Source: Hydractinia symbiolongicarpus
Lineage: Eukaryota > Cnidaria > Hydrozoa > Anthoathecata > Hydractiniidae
Assembly (NCBI RefSeq): GCF_029227915.1
Contig: NC_079881.1
Span: forward strand, 24,281,501 to 24,345,500
Length of the DNA stretch: 64,000 bases
Reading direction: 5' to 3'
Below the pieces are notes generated by a model, which made no database searches, was not told where the DNA came from, and saw nothing but the letters and a program-made list of their open reading frames with translations. Each line of letters begins with the position of its first letter. Position 1 is the stretch's first letter. Of the stretch, positions 24,018 through 36,344 are shown piece by piece. A program made the position numbers and the translations under genes.

Positions 24018-26995
24018 ATTGACTTTCTAACGGTGTTAATCCGTTTGAGTTACAATGGTTGCGTCACATATTCGTACCAACATGTGTTTAGATATTTTTT
24101 TCCGATATTACTAAGTTGTATCGCTTTTAACAGTGAAACGATTGACTATGGGACTTATTTGAACTCATTCTGAACTGTGACTTTATAAATGTGATAAGTG
24201 AGCCAACTGGACCGAAAGAAATACCATTGTTCTTAACTTGACGTGATTGCTGGAACTCAGCGATTACACTGGGCGCTGTGGTAGCGCTTTATTTAAAAAT
24301 TAAGATAAGTAAGTCATTTTTTACTGTGGGACCAATCCTAGCCCTTAGTTCGCGCTGAAGAAATAGAGACAGTTTCAAAAACTACATTCCATCGACTTTC
24401 TAACGGTGTCAGTCCGTTTGAGTTAAAACAGTTGCGTCACATTTTCGTACCAACATGTAGTTAGTTATTTTTTTCCGATATTACTAAGTTGTACCGCTTT
24501 AAACAGTGAAACGATTGCCTGTGGAACTTAATTGAACTAAGTTTGGACTCTGACCTTATAAATGTCATAAGTGAGTCAACTGGACTACAAGAAAGAACAT
24601 TCTTCTTAATTTGACGTGATTGATGGAATTCAGCGTGGTAGCGCTTCATTTAAAAGTTAAGAAAAGAAAGTCATTTTTTACTGTGAGACCAATCCTAGCC
24701 GTTAGCGCGCGCTGAAGAAACAGCGACGGGTTCAAAAACTACATTTCATTGAATTTCTAACGGTGTCAGTCCGTTTGAGTTACAAGGGTTGGGTCACATA
24801 TTCGTTCTAACATGTATTTAGCGATATTTTTCTGATATTACTAGGTTGCATCGCTTTTAACAGCGAAACGATTGACTGTGGGACTTAATGAACTAACTTT
24901 GCACTGTGACCTGATAAATGTGATAAATGAGACAATTGGACCCCAAGAAATAACATTTTTTCTTAATTTAACATGATTGCTGGAATTCAGCGATTACACA
25001 GGGCGCTGTGGTAGCGCTTCATTTAAAAATTTAGATAAATAAGTCATTTCTTACTGTGGGACCAATCCTGTCCGTTAGCACGCGCTGAGTAAATAGGAAC
25101 AACTTCCAAAACTACATTTCATTGACTTTCTAGTGGTATAAATTCGTTTGAGTTACAACGGTTGCGTCAAATATTCGTACGAACATATATTTAGCGGTAT
25201 TATTCGGGTATTACTAGGTTAGATCGCTTTTAAAAGTGAAACGTTTGACTGAGGGACTTAATTGAACTGATTTTGGACTTTGACCTTATAAATGTGATAA
25301 AAGAGCCTTTTTGAGTACAAGAATTAACATTCTTCTCAATTTGACATGATTGTTCAAACTCAGCGATTACACTGTGCGCTGTTGTAGCGCTTTATTTAAA
25401 AATTAAGATAAATAAGTCATTTTTTACTGTGGGACCAATCCTGGCCGTTAGTTCGCGCTGAAGAAGTAGAGACAGTTTCCAAAACTACATTTCATTGACT
25501 TTCTAACGGTGTTAATCCGTTTGAGTTACAATGGTTGCGTCACATATTCGTACCAACATGTGTTTAGATATTTTTTTCCGATATTACTAAGTTGTATCGC
25601 TTTTAACAGTGAAACGATTGACTATGGGACTTATTTGAACTCATTCTGAACTGTGACTTTATAAATGTGATAAGTGAGCCAACTGGACCGAAAGAAATAC
25701 CATTGTTCTTAACTTGACGTGATTGCTGGAACTCAGCGATTACACTGGGCGCTGTGGTAGCGCTTTATTTAAAAATTAAGATAAGTAAGTCATTTTTTAC
25801 TGTGGGACCAATCCTAGCCCTTAGTTCGCGCTGAAGAAATAGAGACAGTTTCAAAAACTACATTCCATCGACTTTCTAACGGTGTCAGTCCGTTTGAGTT
25901 AAAACAGTTGCGTCACATTTTCGTACCAACATGTAGTTAGTTATTTTTTTCCGATATTACTAAGTTGTACCGCTTTAAACAGTGAAACGATTGCCTGTGG
26001 AACTTAATTGAACTAAGTTTGGACTCTGACCTTATAAATGTCATAAGTGAGTCAACTGGACTACAAGAAAGAACATTCTTCTTAATTTGACATGATTGCC
26101 GAAAGTCAGCGATCACACTGGGCGCTGTGGTAGCGCTTCATTTAAAAGTTAAGAAAAGAAAGTCATTTTTTACTGTGAGACCAATCCTAGCCGTTAGCGC
26201 GCGCTGAAGAAACAGCGACGGGTTCAAAAACTACATTTCATTGAATTTCTAACGGTGTCAGTCCGTTTGAGTTACAAGGGTTGGGTCACATATTCGTTCT
26301 AACATGTATTTAGCGATATTTTTCTGATATTACTAGGTTGCATCGCTTTTAACAGCGAAACGATTGACTGTGGGACTTAATGAACTAACTTTGCACTGTG
26401 ACCTGATAAATGTGATAAATGAGACAATTGGACCCCAAGAAATAACATTTTTTCTTAATTTAACATGATTGCTGGAATTCAGCGATTACACAGGGCGCTG
26501 TGGTAGCGCTTCATTTAAAAATTTAGATAAATAAGTCATTTCTTACTGTGGGACCAATCCTGTCCGTTAGCACGCGCTGAGTAAATAGGAACAACTTCCA
26601 AAACTACATTTCATTGACTTTCTAGTGGTATAAATTCGTTTGAGTTACAACGGTTGCGTCAAATATTCGTACGAACATATATTTAGCGGTATTATTCGGG
26701 TATTACTAGGTTAGATCGCTTTTAAAAGTGAAACGTTTGACTGAGGGACTTAATTGAACTGATTTTGGACTTTGACTTTATAAATGTGATAAAAGAGCCT
26801 TTTTGAGTACAAGAATTAACATTCTTCTCAATTTGACATGATTGTTCAAACTCAGCGATTACACTGTGCGCTGTTGTAGCGCTTTATTTAAAAATTAAGA
26901 TAAATAAGTCATTTTTTACTGTGGGACCAATCCTGGCCGTTAGTTCGTGCTGAAGAAGTAGAGACAGTTTCCAAAACTACATTTCATTGACTTTC
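24018..26995 (+). repeat. Tandem duplication, period 1,476/1,492 bp (4 units)
   Basis: About 24018-25494 is copied as about 25494-26995. Anchor 24323 pairs with 25799 (1,476 bp). Anchors 24680, 25053 and 25426 pair with 26172, 26545 and 26918 (1,492 bp). The 16-bp change in offset is a deletion in the first copy just after 24635. Rare variants are shared, such as GGTGTTAATCC, ACTGTGAGACC and the odd GACCGAAAGAAATACC. Confidence 0.85.
24323..24679 (+). repeat. Unit with 16-bp deletion removing one hairpin arm (357 bp)
   Basis: At 24631-24640 the sequence reads CAGCGTGGTAGCGC. The usual ATTACACTGGGCGCTG between CAGCG and TGGTAGCGC is absent, so the left arm of the short inverted repeat is lost. 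Its duplicate at 25799 keeps it. Bases just before the gap (GATTGATGGAATTCAG) also differ from the duplicate, so the event may be a patch conversion rather than a simple deletion. Confidence 0.75.
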
Positions 26996-28423
26996 TAACG
27001 GTGTCAATCCGTGTGAGTTACAACAGTTTCGTCACATATTCGTACCAACATGTGTTTAGATATCTTTTTCCGATATTACTATGTTGTATCGCTTTTAACA
27101 GTGAAATGATTGACTATGGGACTTATTTAAAGTCATTCTGGACTGTGACTTTATAAATGTGATAAGTGAGCCAACTGGACCCCAAGAAATACCATTGTTC
27201 TTAATTTGACGTGATTACTGGAACTCAGCGATTACACTGGGCGCTGTGGTAGCGCTTTATTTAAAAATTAAGATAAGTAAGTCATTTTTTACTGTGGGAC
27301 CAATCCTAGCCGTTAGTTTGCGCTGAAGAAATAGCAACAGTTTTAAAAACTACATTTCATTGACTTCCTAACGGTGTCAGTCCGTTTGAGTTACAACGGT
27401 TGGGTCACATATTCGTACCAACATGTAGTTAGTGATTTTTTTCCGATATTACTAAGTTGTACCGCTTTAAACAGTGAAACGATTGCCTGTGGAACTTAAT
27501 TGAACTAAGTTTGGACTCTGACCTTATAAATGTCATAAGTGAGTCAACTGGACTACAAGAAATAACATTCTTCTTAATTTCACATGATTGCCGAAACTCA
27601 GCGTTCACACTGGGCGCTGTGGTAGCGCTTCATTTAAAAGTTAAGAAAAGAAAGTCATTTTTTACTGTGGGACCAATCCTAGCCGTTAGCGCGCGCTGAA
27701 GAAATAGCGACGGGTTCAAAATCTATATTTCATTAAATTTCTAACGGTGTCAGTCCGTTTGAGTTACAAGGGTTGGGTCACATATTCGTACTAACATGTA
27801 TTTAGCGATATTTTTCTGATCTTACTAGGTTGCATCTCTTTTAACAGCGAAACGATTGACTGTGGGACTTAATGAACTAACTTTGCACTGTGACCTGATA
27901 AATGTGATAAATGAGACAATTGGACCCCAAGAAATAACATTTTTTCTTAATTTAACATGATTGCTGGAATTCAGCGATTACACAGGGCGCTGTGGTAGCG
28001 CTTCATTTAAAAATTTAGATAAATAAGTCATTTCTTACTGTGGGACCAATCCTGTCCGTTAGCACGCGATGAATAAATAGGAACAGTTTCCAAAACTACA
28101 TGTCATTGACTTTCTAGCGGTATAAATCCGTTTGAGTTACAACGGTTGCGTCACATAATCGTACCAATATGTATTTAGCGATAGTGTTCGGATATTACTA
28201 GGTTGCATCTCTTTTAACCGTGAAACGTTTTACTGTGGGACTTAATTGAACTGATTGTGGACTATGACCTTATAAATGTGATAAATAAGCCAGTTTGACT
28301 ACAAGAAATAACGTTGCTCTTAACTTGACATGATTGATGGAACTCAGCGATTACACGGGGCGCTGTTGTAGCGCTTTATTTAAAAATTAAGATAAATAAG
28401 TCATTTTTTACTGTGGGACCAAT

Positions 28424-28737
28424 TATTATTATTATTATTACTATTATTTACTGTTATTTACCCAGGATAGCCTCTTCAGTTCCTATTCGTACTGCTAATA
28501 ACGAGGGTCCTGCGAAGGGGGTCCTAGCGCAATTAAAGCTCCCATTTGAGCTACAAAAGTCGTGAAAGCACAGCAATCGCTCAACTAGACAACCGCCTAA
28601 GATATCAATCCTATTCTCATGCTGAACGCTAAGCAGAAAGGATAGATTCACACTTTTATAGTCTCTGGCATGACTCGGCTAGGGTTTGAACCCAAGACCT
28701 CCCGCACTGAAAGCGAACGCTCTACCACAAGGCTATC
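28424..28737 (-). mobile_element. tRNA-derived SINE, copy 3
   Basis: About 314 bp, inserted at the same base of the unit as copies 1 and 2. Its tail (28424-28460) is the cleanest run of ATT triplets, slightly longer than in copies 1, 2 and 5-7. The tRNA-like head is at about 28674-28737. Substitutions shared only with copy 4, such as AGCGCAATTAAAGC and GACTCGGCTAGGG, show that these two arose together in the 4,414-bp duplication. A 65-codon frame at 28454-28651 is not called a gene. Confidence 0.85.
28683..28735 (-). promoter_or_regulatory. Pol III A and B boxes of SINE copy 3
   Basis: The B box is at 28683-28692 and the A box at 28725-28735, both as in copy 1. A T5 on the transcript strand lies at 28382-28386, just past the tail. 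Confidence 0.7.
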
Positions 28738-31700
28738 AGCCGTTAGTGCGCGCTGAAGAAGTACAGACAGTTTCCAAAACAACATTTCATTGACTTTCTA
28801 ACGGTGTCAATCCGTTTGAGTTACAACGGTTGCGTCACATATTCGTACCAACATGTGATTAGATATTTTTTTTCCGATATTTCTAAGTTGTATCGCTTTT
28901 AACAGTGAAACGATTGACTATGGGACTTATTTGAACTCATTCTGAACTGTGACTTTATAAATGTGATAAGTGAGCCAATTGGACCCCAAGAAATACCATT
29001 GTTCTTAATTTGACGTGATTGCTGGAACTCAGCGATTACACTGGGCGCTGTGGTAGCGCTTTATTTAAAAATTAAGATAAGTCAGTCATTTTTTACTGTG
29101 GGACCAATCCTAGCCCTTAGTTCGCCCTAAAGAAATAGAGACAGTTTCAAAAACTACATTTCATCGACTTTCTAACGGTGCCAGTCCGTTTGAGTTACAA
29201 CAGTTGCGTCACATATTCGTACCAACATGTGATTAGATATTTTTTTTCCGATATTTCTAAGTTGTATCGCTTTTAACACTGAAACGATTGACTATGGGAC
29301 TTATTTGAACTCATTCTGAACTCTGACTTTATAAATGTGATAAGTGAGCCAATTGGACCCCAAGAAATACCATTGTTCTTAATTTGACGTGATTGCTGGA
29401 ACTCAGCGATTACACTGGGCGCTGTGGTAGCGCTTTATTTAAAAATTAAGATAAGTCAGTCATTTTTTACTGTGGGACCAATCCTAGCCCTTAGTTCGCC
29501 CTAAAGAAATAGAGACAGTTTCAAAAACTACATTTCATCGACTTTCTAACGGTGCCAGTCCGTTTGAGTTACAACAGTTGCGTCACATTTTCGTACCAAC
29601 ATGTAGTTAGTGATTTTTTTCCGATATTACTAATTTGTAATGCTTTTAACAGTGAAACGGTTGCCTGTGGGACTTAATTGAATTAAATTTGGACTGTGAC
29701 CTGATAAATGTGATAAATGAGACAATTGGACCCCAAGAGTTAACAATCTTCTTAATGTGACGTGATTGCAGGAACTCAGCGATTGCACCGGGCGCTGTGG
29801 TAGCGCTTCACTTTAAAACTTAGATAAATAAGTCATTTTTTGCTGTGGGACCAATCCTGGTCGTTAGCACGCCCTGAGTAAATAGGAACAACTTCCAAAA
29901 CTACATTTCATTGACTTTCTAGTGGTATAAATTCGTTTGAGTTACAACGGTTGCGTCAAATATTCGTACGAACATATATTTAGCGGTATTATTCGGGTAT
30001 TACTAGGTTAGATCGCTTTTAAAAGTGAAACGTTTGACTGAGGGACTTAATTGAACTGATTTTGGACTTTGACCTTATAAATGTGATAAAAGAGCCTTTT
30101 TGACTACAAGAATTAACATTCTTCTCAATTTGACATGATTGCTCGAACTCAGCGATTACACTGGGCGCTGTTGTAGCGCTTTATTTAAAAATTAAGATAA
30201 ATAAGTCATTTTTTACTGTGGGACCAATCCTGGCCGTTAGTTCGCGCTGAAGAAGTAGAGAAAGTTTCCAAAACTACATTTCATTGACTTTCTAACGGTG
30301 TCAATCCGTTTAAGTTACAACGGTTTCGTCACATATTCGTACCAACATGTGTTTAGATATCTTTTTCCGATATTACTATGTTGTATCGCTTTTAACAGTA
30401 AAACGATTGCCTGTGTAACTTAATTGAACTAACTTTGGACTGAGACCTTATAAATGTCATAAGTGAGTCAACTGGACTCCAAGAAATAACATTCTTCTTA
30501 ATTTGACATGATTGCCGGAACTAAGCGATTACACTGGGCGCTGTGGTACCGCTTCATTTAAAAATTTAGGTAAATCAGTCAATTTTACTGTGGGATCAAT
30601 CCTAGCCGTTAGCGCGCGCTGAGTAAATTGAAACAGTTTCCAAAACTAAATTTCATTGAATTTCTAGTGGTAAAAATTCGTTTGAGTTCCAACGGTTGCG
30701 TCGCATTTTCGTACCAACATGTATTTAGGGATGTTTTTCTGATATTACTAGGTTGTACGCTTTTAACAGTGAAACGTTTGACTGTGGCACTTGAATGAAC
30801 TGATTTTGGACTGTGACCTTATAAGTGTGATAAGTGAGACAATTGGACTCCAAGAAGTAACATTCCTCATAATTTGACATGATTGCCGAAACTCAGCGAT
30901 TACACAGGGCGCTGTGGTAGCGCTTCATTTAAAAATTTAGATAAATAAGTCATTTCTTACTGTGGGACCAATCCTGTCCGTTAGCACGCGCTGAGTAAAT
31001 AGGAACAACTTCCAAAACTACATTTCATTGACTTTCTAGTGGTATAAATTCGTTTGAGTTACAACGGTTGCGTCAAATATTCGTACGAACATATATTTAG
31101 CGGTATTATTCGGGTATTACTAGGTTAGATCGCTTTTAAAAGTGAAACGTTTGACTGAGGGACTTAATTGAACTGATTTTGGACTTTGACCTTATAAATG
31201 TGATAAAAGAGCCTTTTTGAGTACAAGAATTAACATTCTTCTCAATTTGACATGATTGTTCAAACTCAGCGATTACACTGTGCGCTGTTGTAGCGCTTTA
31301 TTTAAAAATTAAGATAAATAAGTCATTTTTTACTGTGGGACCAATCCTGGCCGTTAGTTCGCGCTGAAGAAGTAGAGACAGTTTCCAAAACTACATTTCA
31401 TTGACTTTCTAACGGTGTCAATCCGTGTGAGTTACAACAGTTTCGTCACATATTCGTACCAACATGTGTTTAGATATCTTTTTCCGATATTACTATGTTG
31501 TATCGCTTTTAACAGTGAAATGATTGACTATGGGACTTATTTAAAGTCATTCTGGACTATGACTTTATAAATGTGATAAGTGAGCCAACTGGACCCCAAG
31601 AAATACCATTGTTCTTAATTTGACGTGATTACTGGAACTCAGCGATTACACTGGGCGCTGTGGTAGCGCTTTATTTAAAAATTAAGATAAGTAAGTCATT

Positions 31701-32837
31701 TTTTACTGTGGGACCAATCCTAGCCGTTAGTTTGCGCTGAAGAAATAGCAACAGTTTTAAAAACTACATTTCATTGACTTCCTAACGGTGTCAGTCCGTT
31801 TGAGTTACAACGGTTGGGTCACATATTCGTACCAACATGTAGTTAGTGATTTTTTTCCGATATTACTAAGTTGTACCGCTTTAAACAGTGAAACGATTGC
31901 CTGTGGAACTTAATTGAACTAAGTTTGGACTCTGACCTTATAAATGTCATAAGTGAGTCAACTGGACTACAAGAAATAACATTCTTCTTAATTTCACATG
32001 ATTGCCGAAACTCAGCGTTCACACTGGGCGCTGTGGTAGCGCTTCATTTAAAAGTTAAGAAAAGAAAGTCATTTTTTACTGTGGGACCAATCCTAGCCGT
32101 TAGCGCGCGCTGAAGAAATAGCGACGGGTTCAAAATCTATATTTCATTAAATTTCTAACGGTGTCAGTCCGTTTGAGTTACAAGGGTTGGGTCACATATT
32201 CGTACTAACATGTATTTAGCGATATTTTTCTGATCTTACTAGGTTGCATCTCTTTTAACAGCGAAACGATTGACTGTGGGACTTAATGAACTAACTTTGC
32301 ACTGTGACCTGATAAATGTGATAAATGAGACAATTGGACCCCAAGAAATAACATTTTTTCTTAATTTAACATGATTGCTGGAATTCAGCGATTACACAGG
32401 GCGCTGTGGTAGCGCTTCATTTAAAAATTTAGATAAATAAGTCATTTCTTACTGTGGGACCAATCCTGTCCGTTAGCACGCGATGAATAAATAGGAACAG
32501 TTTCCAAAACTACATGTCATTGACTTTCTAGCGGTATAAATCCGTTTGAGTTACAACGGTTGCGTCACATAATCGTACCAATATGTATTTAGCGATAGTG
32601 TTCGGATATTACTAGGTTGCATCTCTTTTAACCGTGAAACGTTTTACTGTGGGACTTAATTGAACTGATTGTGGACTATGACCTTATAAATGTGATAAAT
32701 AAGCCAGTTTGACTACAAGAAATAACGTTGCTCTTAACTTGACATGATTGATGGAACTCAGCGATTACACGGGGCGCTGTTGTAGCGCTTTATTTAAAAA
32801 TTAAGATAAATAAGTCATTTTTTACTGTGGGACCAAT
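28738..32837 (+). repeat. Satellite block 4
   Basis: Eleven units between SINE copies 3 and 4 (anchors 29095, 29469, 29842, 30215, 30587, 30959, 31332, 31705, 32078, 32451, 32824). The two units after the SINE share the ATGTGATTAGATATTTT and TTCGCCCTAAAGAAATAG variants, so one unit was duplicated locally. The HOR junction is at about 30900. No unrelated sequence. Confidence 0.9.
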
Positions 32838-33151
32838 TATTATTATTATTATTACTATTATTTACTGTTATTTACCCAGGATAGCCTCTTCAGTTCCTAT
32901 TGGTACTGCTAATAACGAGGGTCCTGCGAAGGAGGTCCTAGCGCAATTAAAGCTCCCATTTGAGCTACAAAAGTCGTGAAAGCACAGCAATCGCTCAACT
33001 AGACAACCGCCTAAGATATCAATCCTATTCTCATGCTGAACGCTAAGCAGAAAGGATAGATTCACACTTTTATAGTCTCTGGCATGACTCGGCTAGGGTT
33101 TGAACCCAAGACCTCCCGCACTGAAAGCGAACGCTCTACCACAAGGCTATC
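32838..33151 (-). mobile_element. tRNA-derived SINE, copy 4
   Basis: About 314 bp and near-identical to copy 3 exactly 4,414 bases upstream. It differs at a few bases (for example near 32902 and 32932) and shares the longer ATT tail and all copy-3-specific changes. It is a product of satellite duplication, not a separate insertion. The head is at about 33088-33151. The 65-codon frame (32868-33065) is not called a gene. Confidence 0.85.
33097..33149 (-). promoter_or_regulatory. Pol III A and B boxes of SINE copy 4
   Basis: The B box is at 33097-33106 and the A box at 33139-33149 on the minus strand, both intact. A T5 on the transcript strand lies at 32796-32800. Confidence 0.7.
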
Positions 33152-36100
33152 AGCCGTTAGTGCGCGCTGAAGAAGTACAGACAGTTTCCAAAACAACATT
33201 TCATTGACTTTCTAACGGTGTCAATCCGTTTGAGTTACAACGGTTGCGTCACATATTCGTACCAACATGTGATTAGATATTTTTTTTCCGATATTTCTAA
33301 GTTGTATCGCTTTTAACAGTGAAACGATTGACTATGGGACTTATTTGAACTCATTCTGAACTGTGACTTTATAAATGTGATAAGTGAGCCAATTGGACCC
33401 CAAGAAATACCATTGTTCTTAATTTGACGTGATTGCTGGAACTCAGCGATTACACTGGGCGCTGTGGTAGCGCTTTATTTAAAAATTAAGATAAGTCAGT
33501 CATTTTTTACTGTGGGACCAATCCTAGCCCTTAGTTCGCCCTAAAGAAATAGAGACAGTTTCAAAAACTACATTTCATCGACTTTCTAACGGTGCCAGTC
33601 CGTTTGAGTTACAACAGTTGCGTCACATATTCGTACCAACATGTGATTAGATATTTTTTTTCCGATATTTCTAAGTTGTATCGCTTTTAACAGTGAAACG
33701 ATTGACTATGGGACTTATTTGAACTCATTCTGAACTGTGACTTTATAAATGTGATAAGTGAGCCAATTGGACCCCAAGAAATACCATTGTTCTTAATTTG
33801 ACGTGATTGCTGGAACTCAGCGATTACACTGGGCGCTGTGGTAGCGCTTTATTTAAAAATTAAGATAAGTCAGTCATTTTTTACTGTGGGACCAATCCTA
33901 GCCCTTAGTTCGCCCTAAAGAAATAGAGACAGTTTCAAAAACTACATTTCATCGACTTTCTAACGGTGCCAGTCCGTTTGAGTTACAACAGTTGCGTCAC
34001 ATATTCGTACCAACATGTGATTAGATATTTTTTTTCCGATATTTCTAAGTTGTATCGCTTTTAACACTGAAACGATTGACTATGGGACTTATTTGAACTC
34101 ATTCTGAACTCTGACTTTATAAATGTGATAAGTGAGCCAATTGGACCCCAAGAAATACCATTGTTCTTAATTTGACGTGATTGCTGGAACTCAGCGATTA
34201 CACTGGGCGCTGTGGTAGCGCTTTATTTAAAAATTAAGATAAGTCAGTCATTTTTTACTTTGGGACCAATCCTAGCCCTTAGTTCGCCCTAAAGAAATAG
34301 AGACAGTTTCAAAAACTACATTTCATCGACTTTCTAACGGTGCCAGTCCGTTTGAGTTACAACAGTTGCGTCACATTTTCGTACCAACATGTAGTTAGTG
34401 ATTTTTTTCCGATATTACTAATTTGTAATGCTTTTAACAGTGAAACGGTTGCCTGTGGGACTTAATTGAATTAAATTTGGACTGTGACCTGATAAATGTG
34501 ATAAATGAGACAATTGGACCCCAAGAGTTAACAATCTTCTTAATTTGACGTGATTGCAGTAACTAAGCGATTGCACCGGGCGCTGTGGTAGCGCTTCACT
34601 TTAAAACTTAGATAAATAAGTCATTTTTTGCTGTGGGACCAATCCTGGCCGTTAGCACGCCCTGAGTAAATAGGAACAACTTCCAAAACTACATTGCATT
34701 GACTTTCTAGTGGTATAAATTCGTTTGAGTTACAACGGTTGCGTCAAATATTCGTACGAACATATATTTAGCGGTATTATTCGGGTATTACTAGGTTAGA
34801 TCGCTTTTAAAAGTGAAACGTTTGACTGAGGGACTTAATTGAACTGATTTTGGACTTTGACCTTATAAATGTGATAAAAGAGCCTTTTTGACTACAAGAA
34901 TTAACATTCTTCTCAATTTGACATGATTGCTCGAACTCAGCGATTACACTGGGCGCTGTTGTAGCGCTTTATTTAAAAATTAAGATAAATAAGTCATTTT
35001 TTACTGTGGGACCAATCCTGGCCGTTAGTTCGCGCTGAAGAAGTAGAGAAAGTTTCCAAAACTACATTTCATTGACTTTCTAACGGTGTCAATCCGTTTA
35101 AGTTACAACGGTTTCGTCACATATTCGTACCAACATGTGTTTAGATATCTTTTTCCGATATTACTATGTTGTATCGCTTTTAACAGTAAAACGATTGCCT
35201 GTGTAACTTAATTGAACTAACTTTGGACTGAGACCTTATAAATGTCATAAGTGAGTCAACTGGACTCCAAGAAATAACATTCTTCTTAATTTGACATGAT
35301 TGCCGGAACTAAGCGATTACACTGGGCGCTGTGGTACCGCTTCATTTAAAAATTTAGGTAAATCAGTCAATTTTACTGTGGGATCAATCCTAGCCGTTAG
35401 CGCGCGCTGAGTAAATTGAAACAGTTTCCAAAACTAAATTTCATTGAATTTCTAGTGGTAAAAATTCGTTTGAGTTCCAACGGTTGCGTCGCATTTTCGT
35501 ACCAACATGTATTTAGGGATGTTTTTCTGATATTACTAGGTTGTATCGCTTTTAACAGTGAAACAATTGACTGTGGCACTTGAATGAACTGATTTTGGAC
35601 TGTGACCTTATAAGTGTGATAAGTGAGACAATTGGACTCCAAGAAGTAACATTCCTCATAATTTGACATGATTGCCGAAACTCAGCGATTACATTGGGCG
35701 CTGTGGTAGCGCTTCATTTAAAAATTAAGAAAAGAAAGTCATTTTTTACTGTGGGACCAATCCTAGCCGTTAGCGCGCGCTGAAGAAATAGCGACGGGTT
35801 CAAAAACTACATTTCATTGAATTTCTAACGGTGTCAGTCCGTTTGAGTTACAACGGTTGGGTCACATATTCGTACTAACATGTATTTAGCGATATTTTTT
35901 TGATATTACTAGGTTGAATCGCTTTTAACAGTCAAACGATTGACTGTGGGACTTAATTGAACTAACTTTGGACTGTAACCTGATAAATGTGATAACTGAG
36001 GCAATAGGATCCCAAGAATTAACATTCTTCTTAATTTGACGTGATTGATGGAATTCAGCGATTACACTGGGCGCTGTGGTAGCGCTTCATTTAAAAATTT

Positions 36101-36344
36101 AGATAAATAAGTCATTTCTTTCTGTGGGACCAATCCTGGCCGTTAGTTCGCGCTGAAGAAGTAGAGAAAGTTTCCAAAACTACATTTCATTTACTTTCTA
36201 ACGGTGTCAATCCGTTTAAGTTACAATGGTTTCGTCACATATTCGTACCAACATGTGTTTAGATATCTTTTTCCGATATTACTATGTTGTATCGCTTTTA
36301 ACAGTGAAACGATTGACTATGGGACTTATTTGAACTCATTCTGG

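Larger units (their letters stand above)
23967..28423 (+). repeat. Satellite block 3
   Basis: Twelve units between SINE copies 2 and 3, anchored at 24323, 24680, 25053, 25426, 25799, 26172, 26545, 26918, 27291, 27664, 28037 and 28410. It is made of a four-unit tandem duplication (next feature) followed by the start of the 4,414-bp HOR. No unrelated sequence was seen. Confidence 0.9.
26491..35692 (+). repeat. Tandem HOR duplication, period 4,414 bp (11 units + SINE)
   Basis: Copy 1 is about 26491-30904 and copy 2 about 30905-35692. Anchors 26545, 26918, 27291, 27664, 28037, 28410, 29095 and 29469 all have partners 4,414 bases downstream, and each copy includes one SINE. Copy 2 then has one extra unit (anchors 33509, 33883, 34257 against 29095, 29469), so offsets become 4,788 for 29842, 30215 and 30587. 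The junction near 30893-30904 lies in the shared CAGCGATTACA. I noted about a dozen substitutions by eye across 4.4 kb, so the event is fairly recent. Confidence 0.9.

Noticed and set aside
27511-27699. 62-codon plus-strand frame (copy at 31925) and minus-strand frame at 24461-24649
   Set aside because: They are satellite sequence read through one unit; the 24461 frame depends on the 16-bp deletion. No protein features.
35397-35669. 90-codon frame and the related 60-codon frames at 36888, 39114, 47967, 50194, 56520, 57265, 59800 and 60545
   Set aside because: They are the same accidental open stretch of one satellite subtype. The 90-codon version differs only because single-base changes remove a stop. 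Their recurrence reflects HOR copying.
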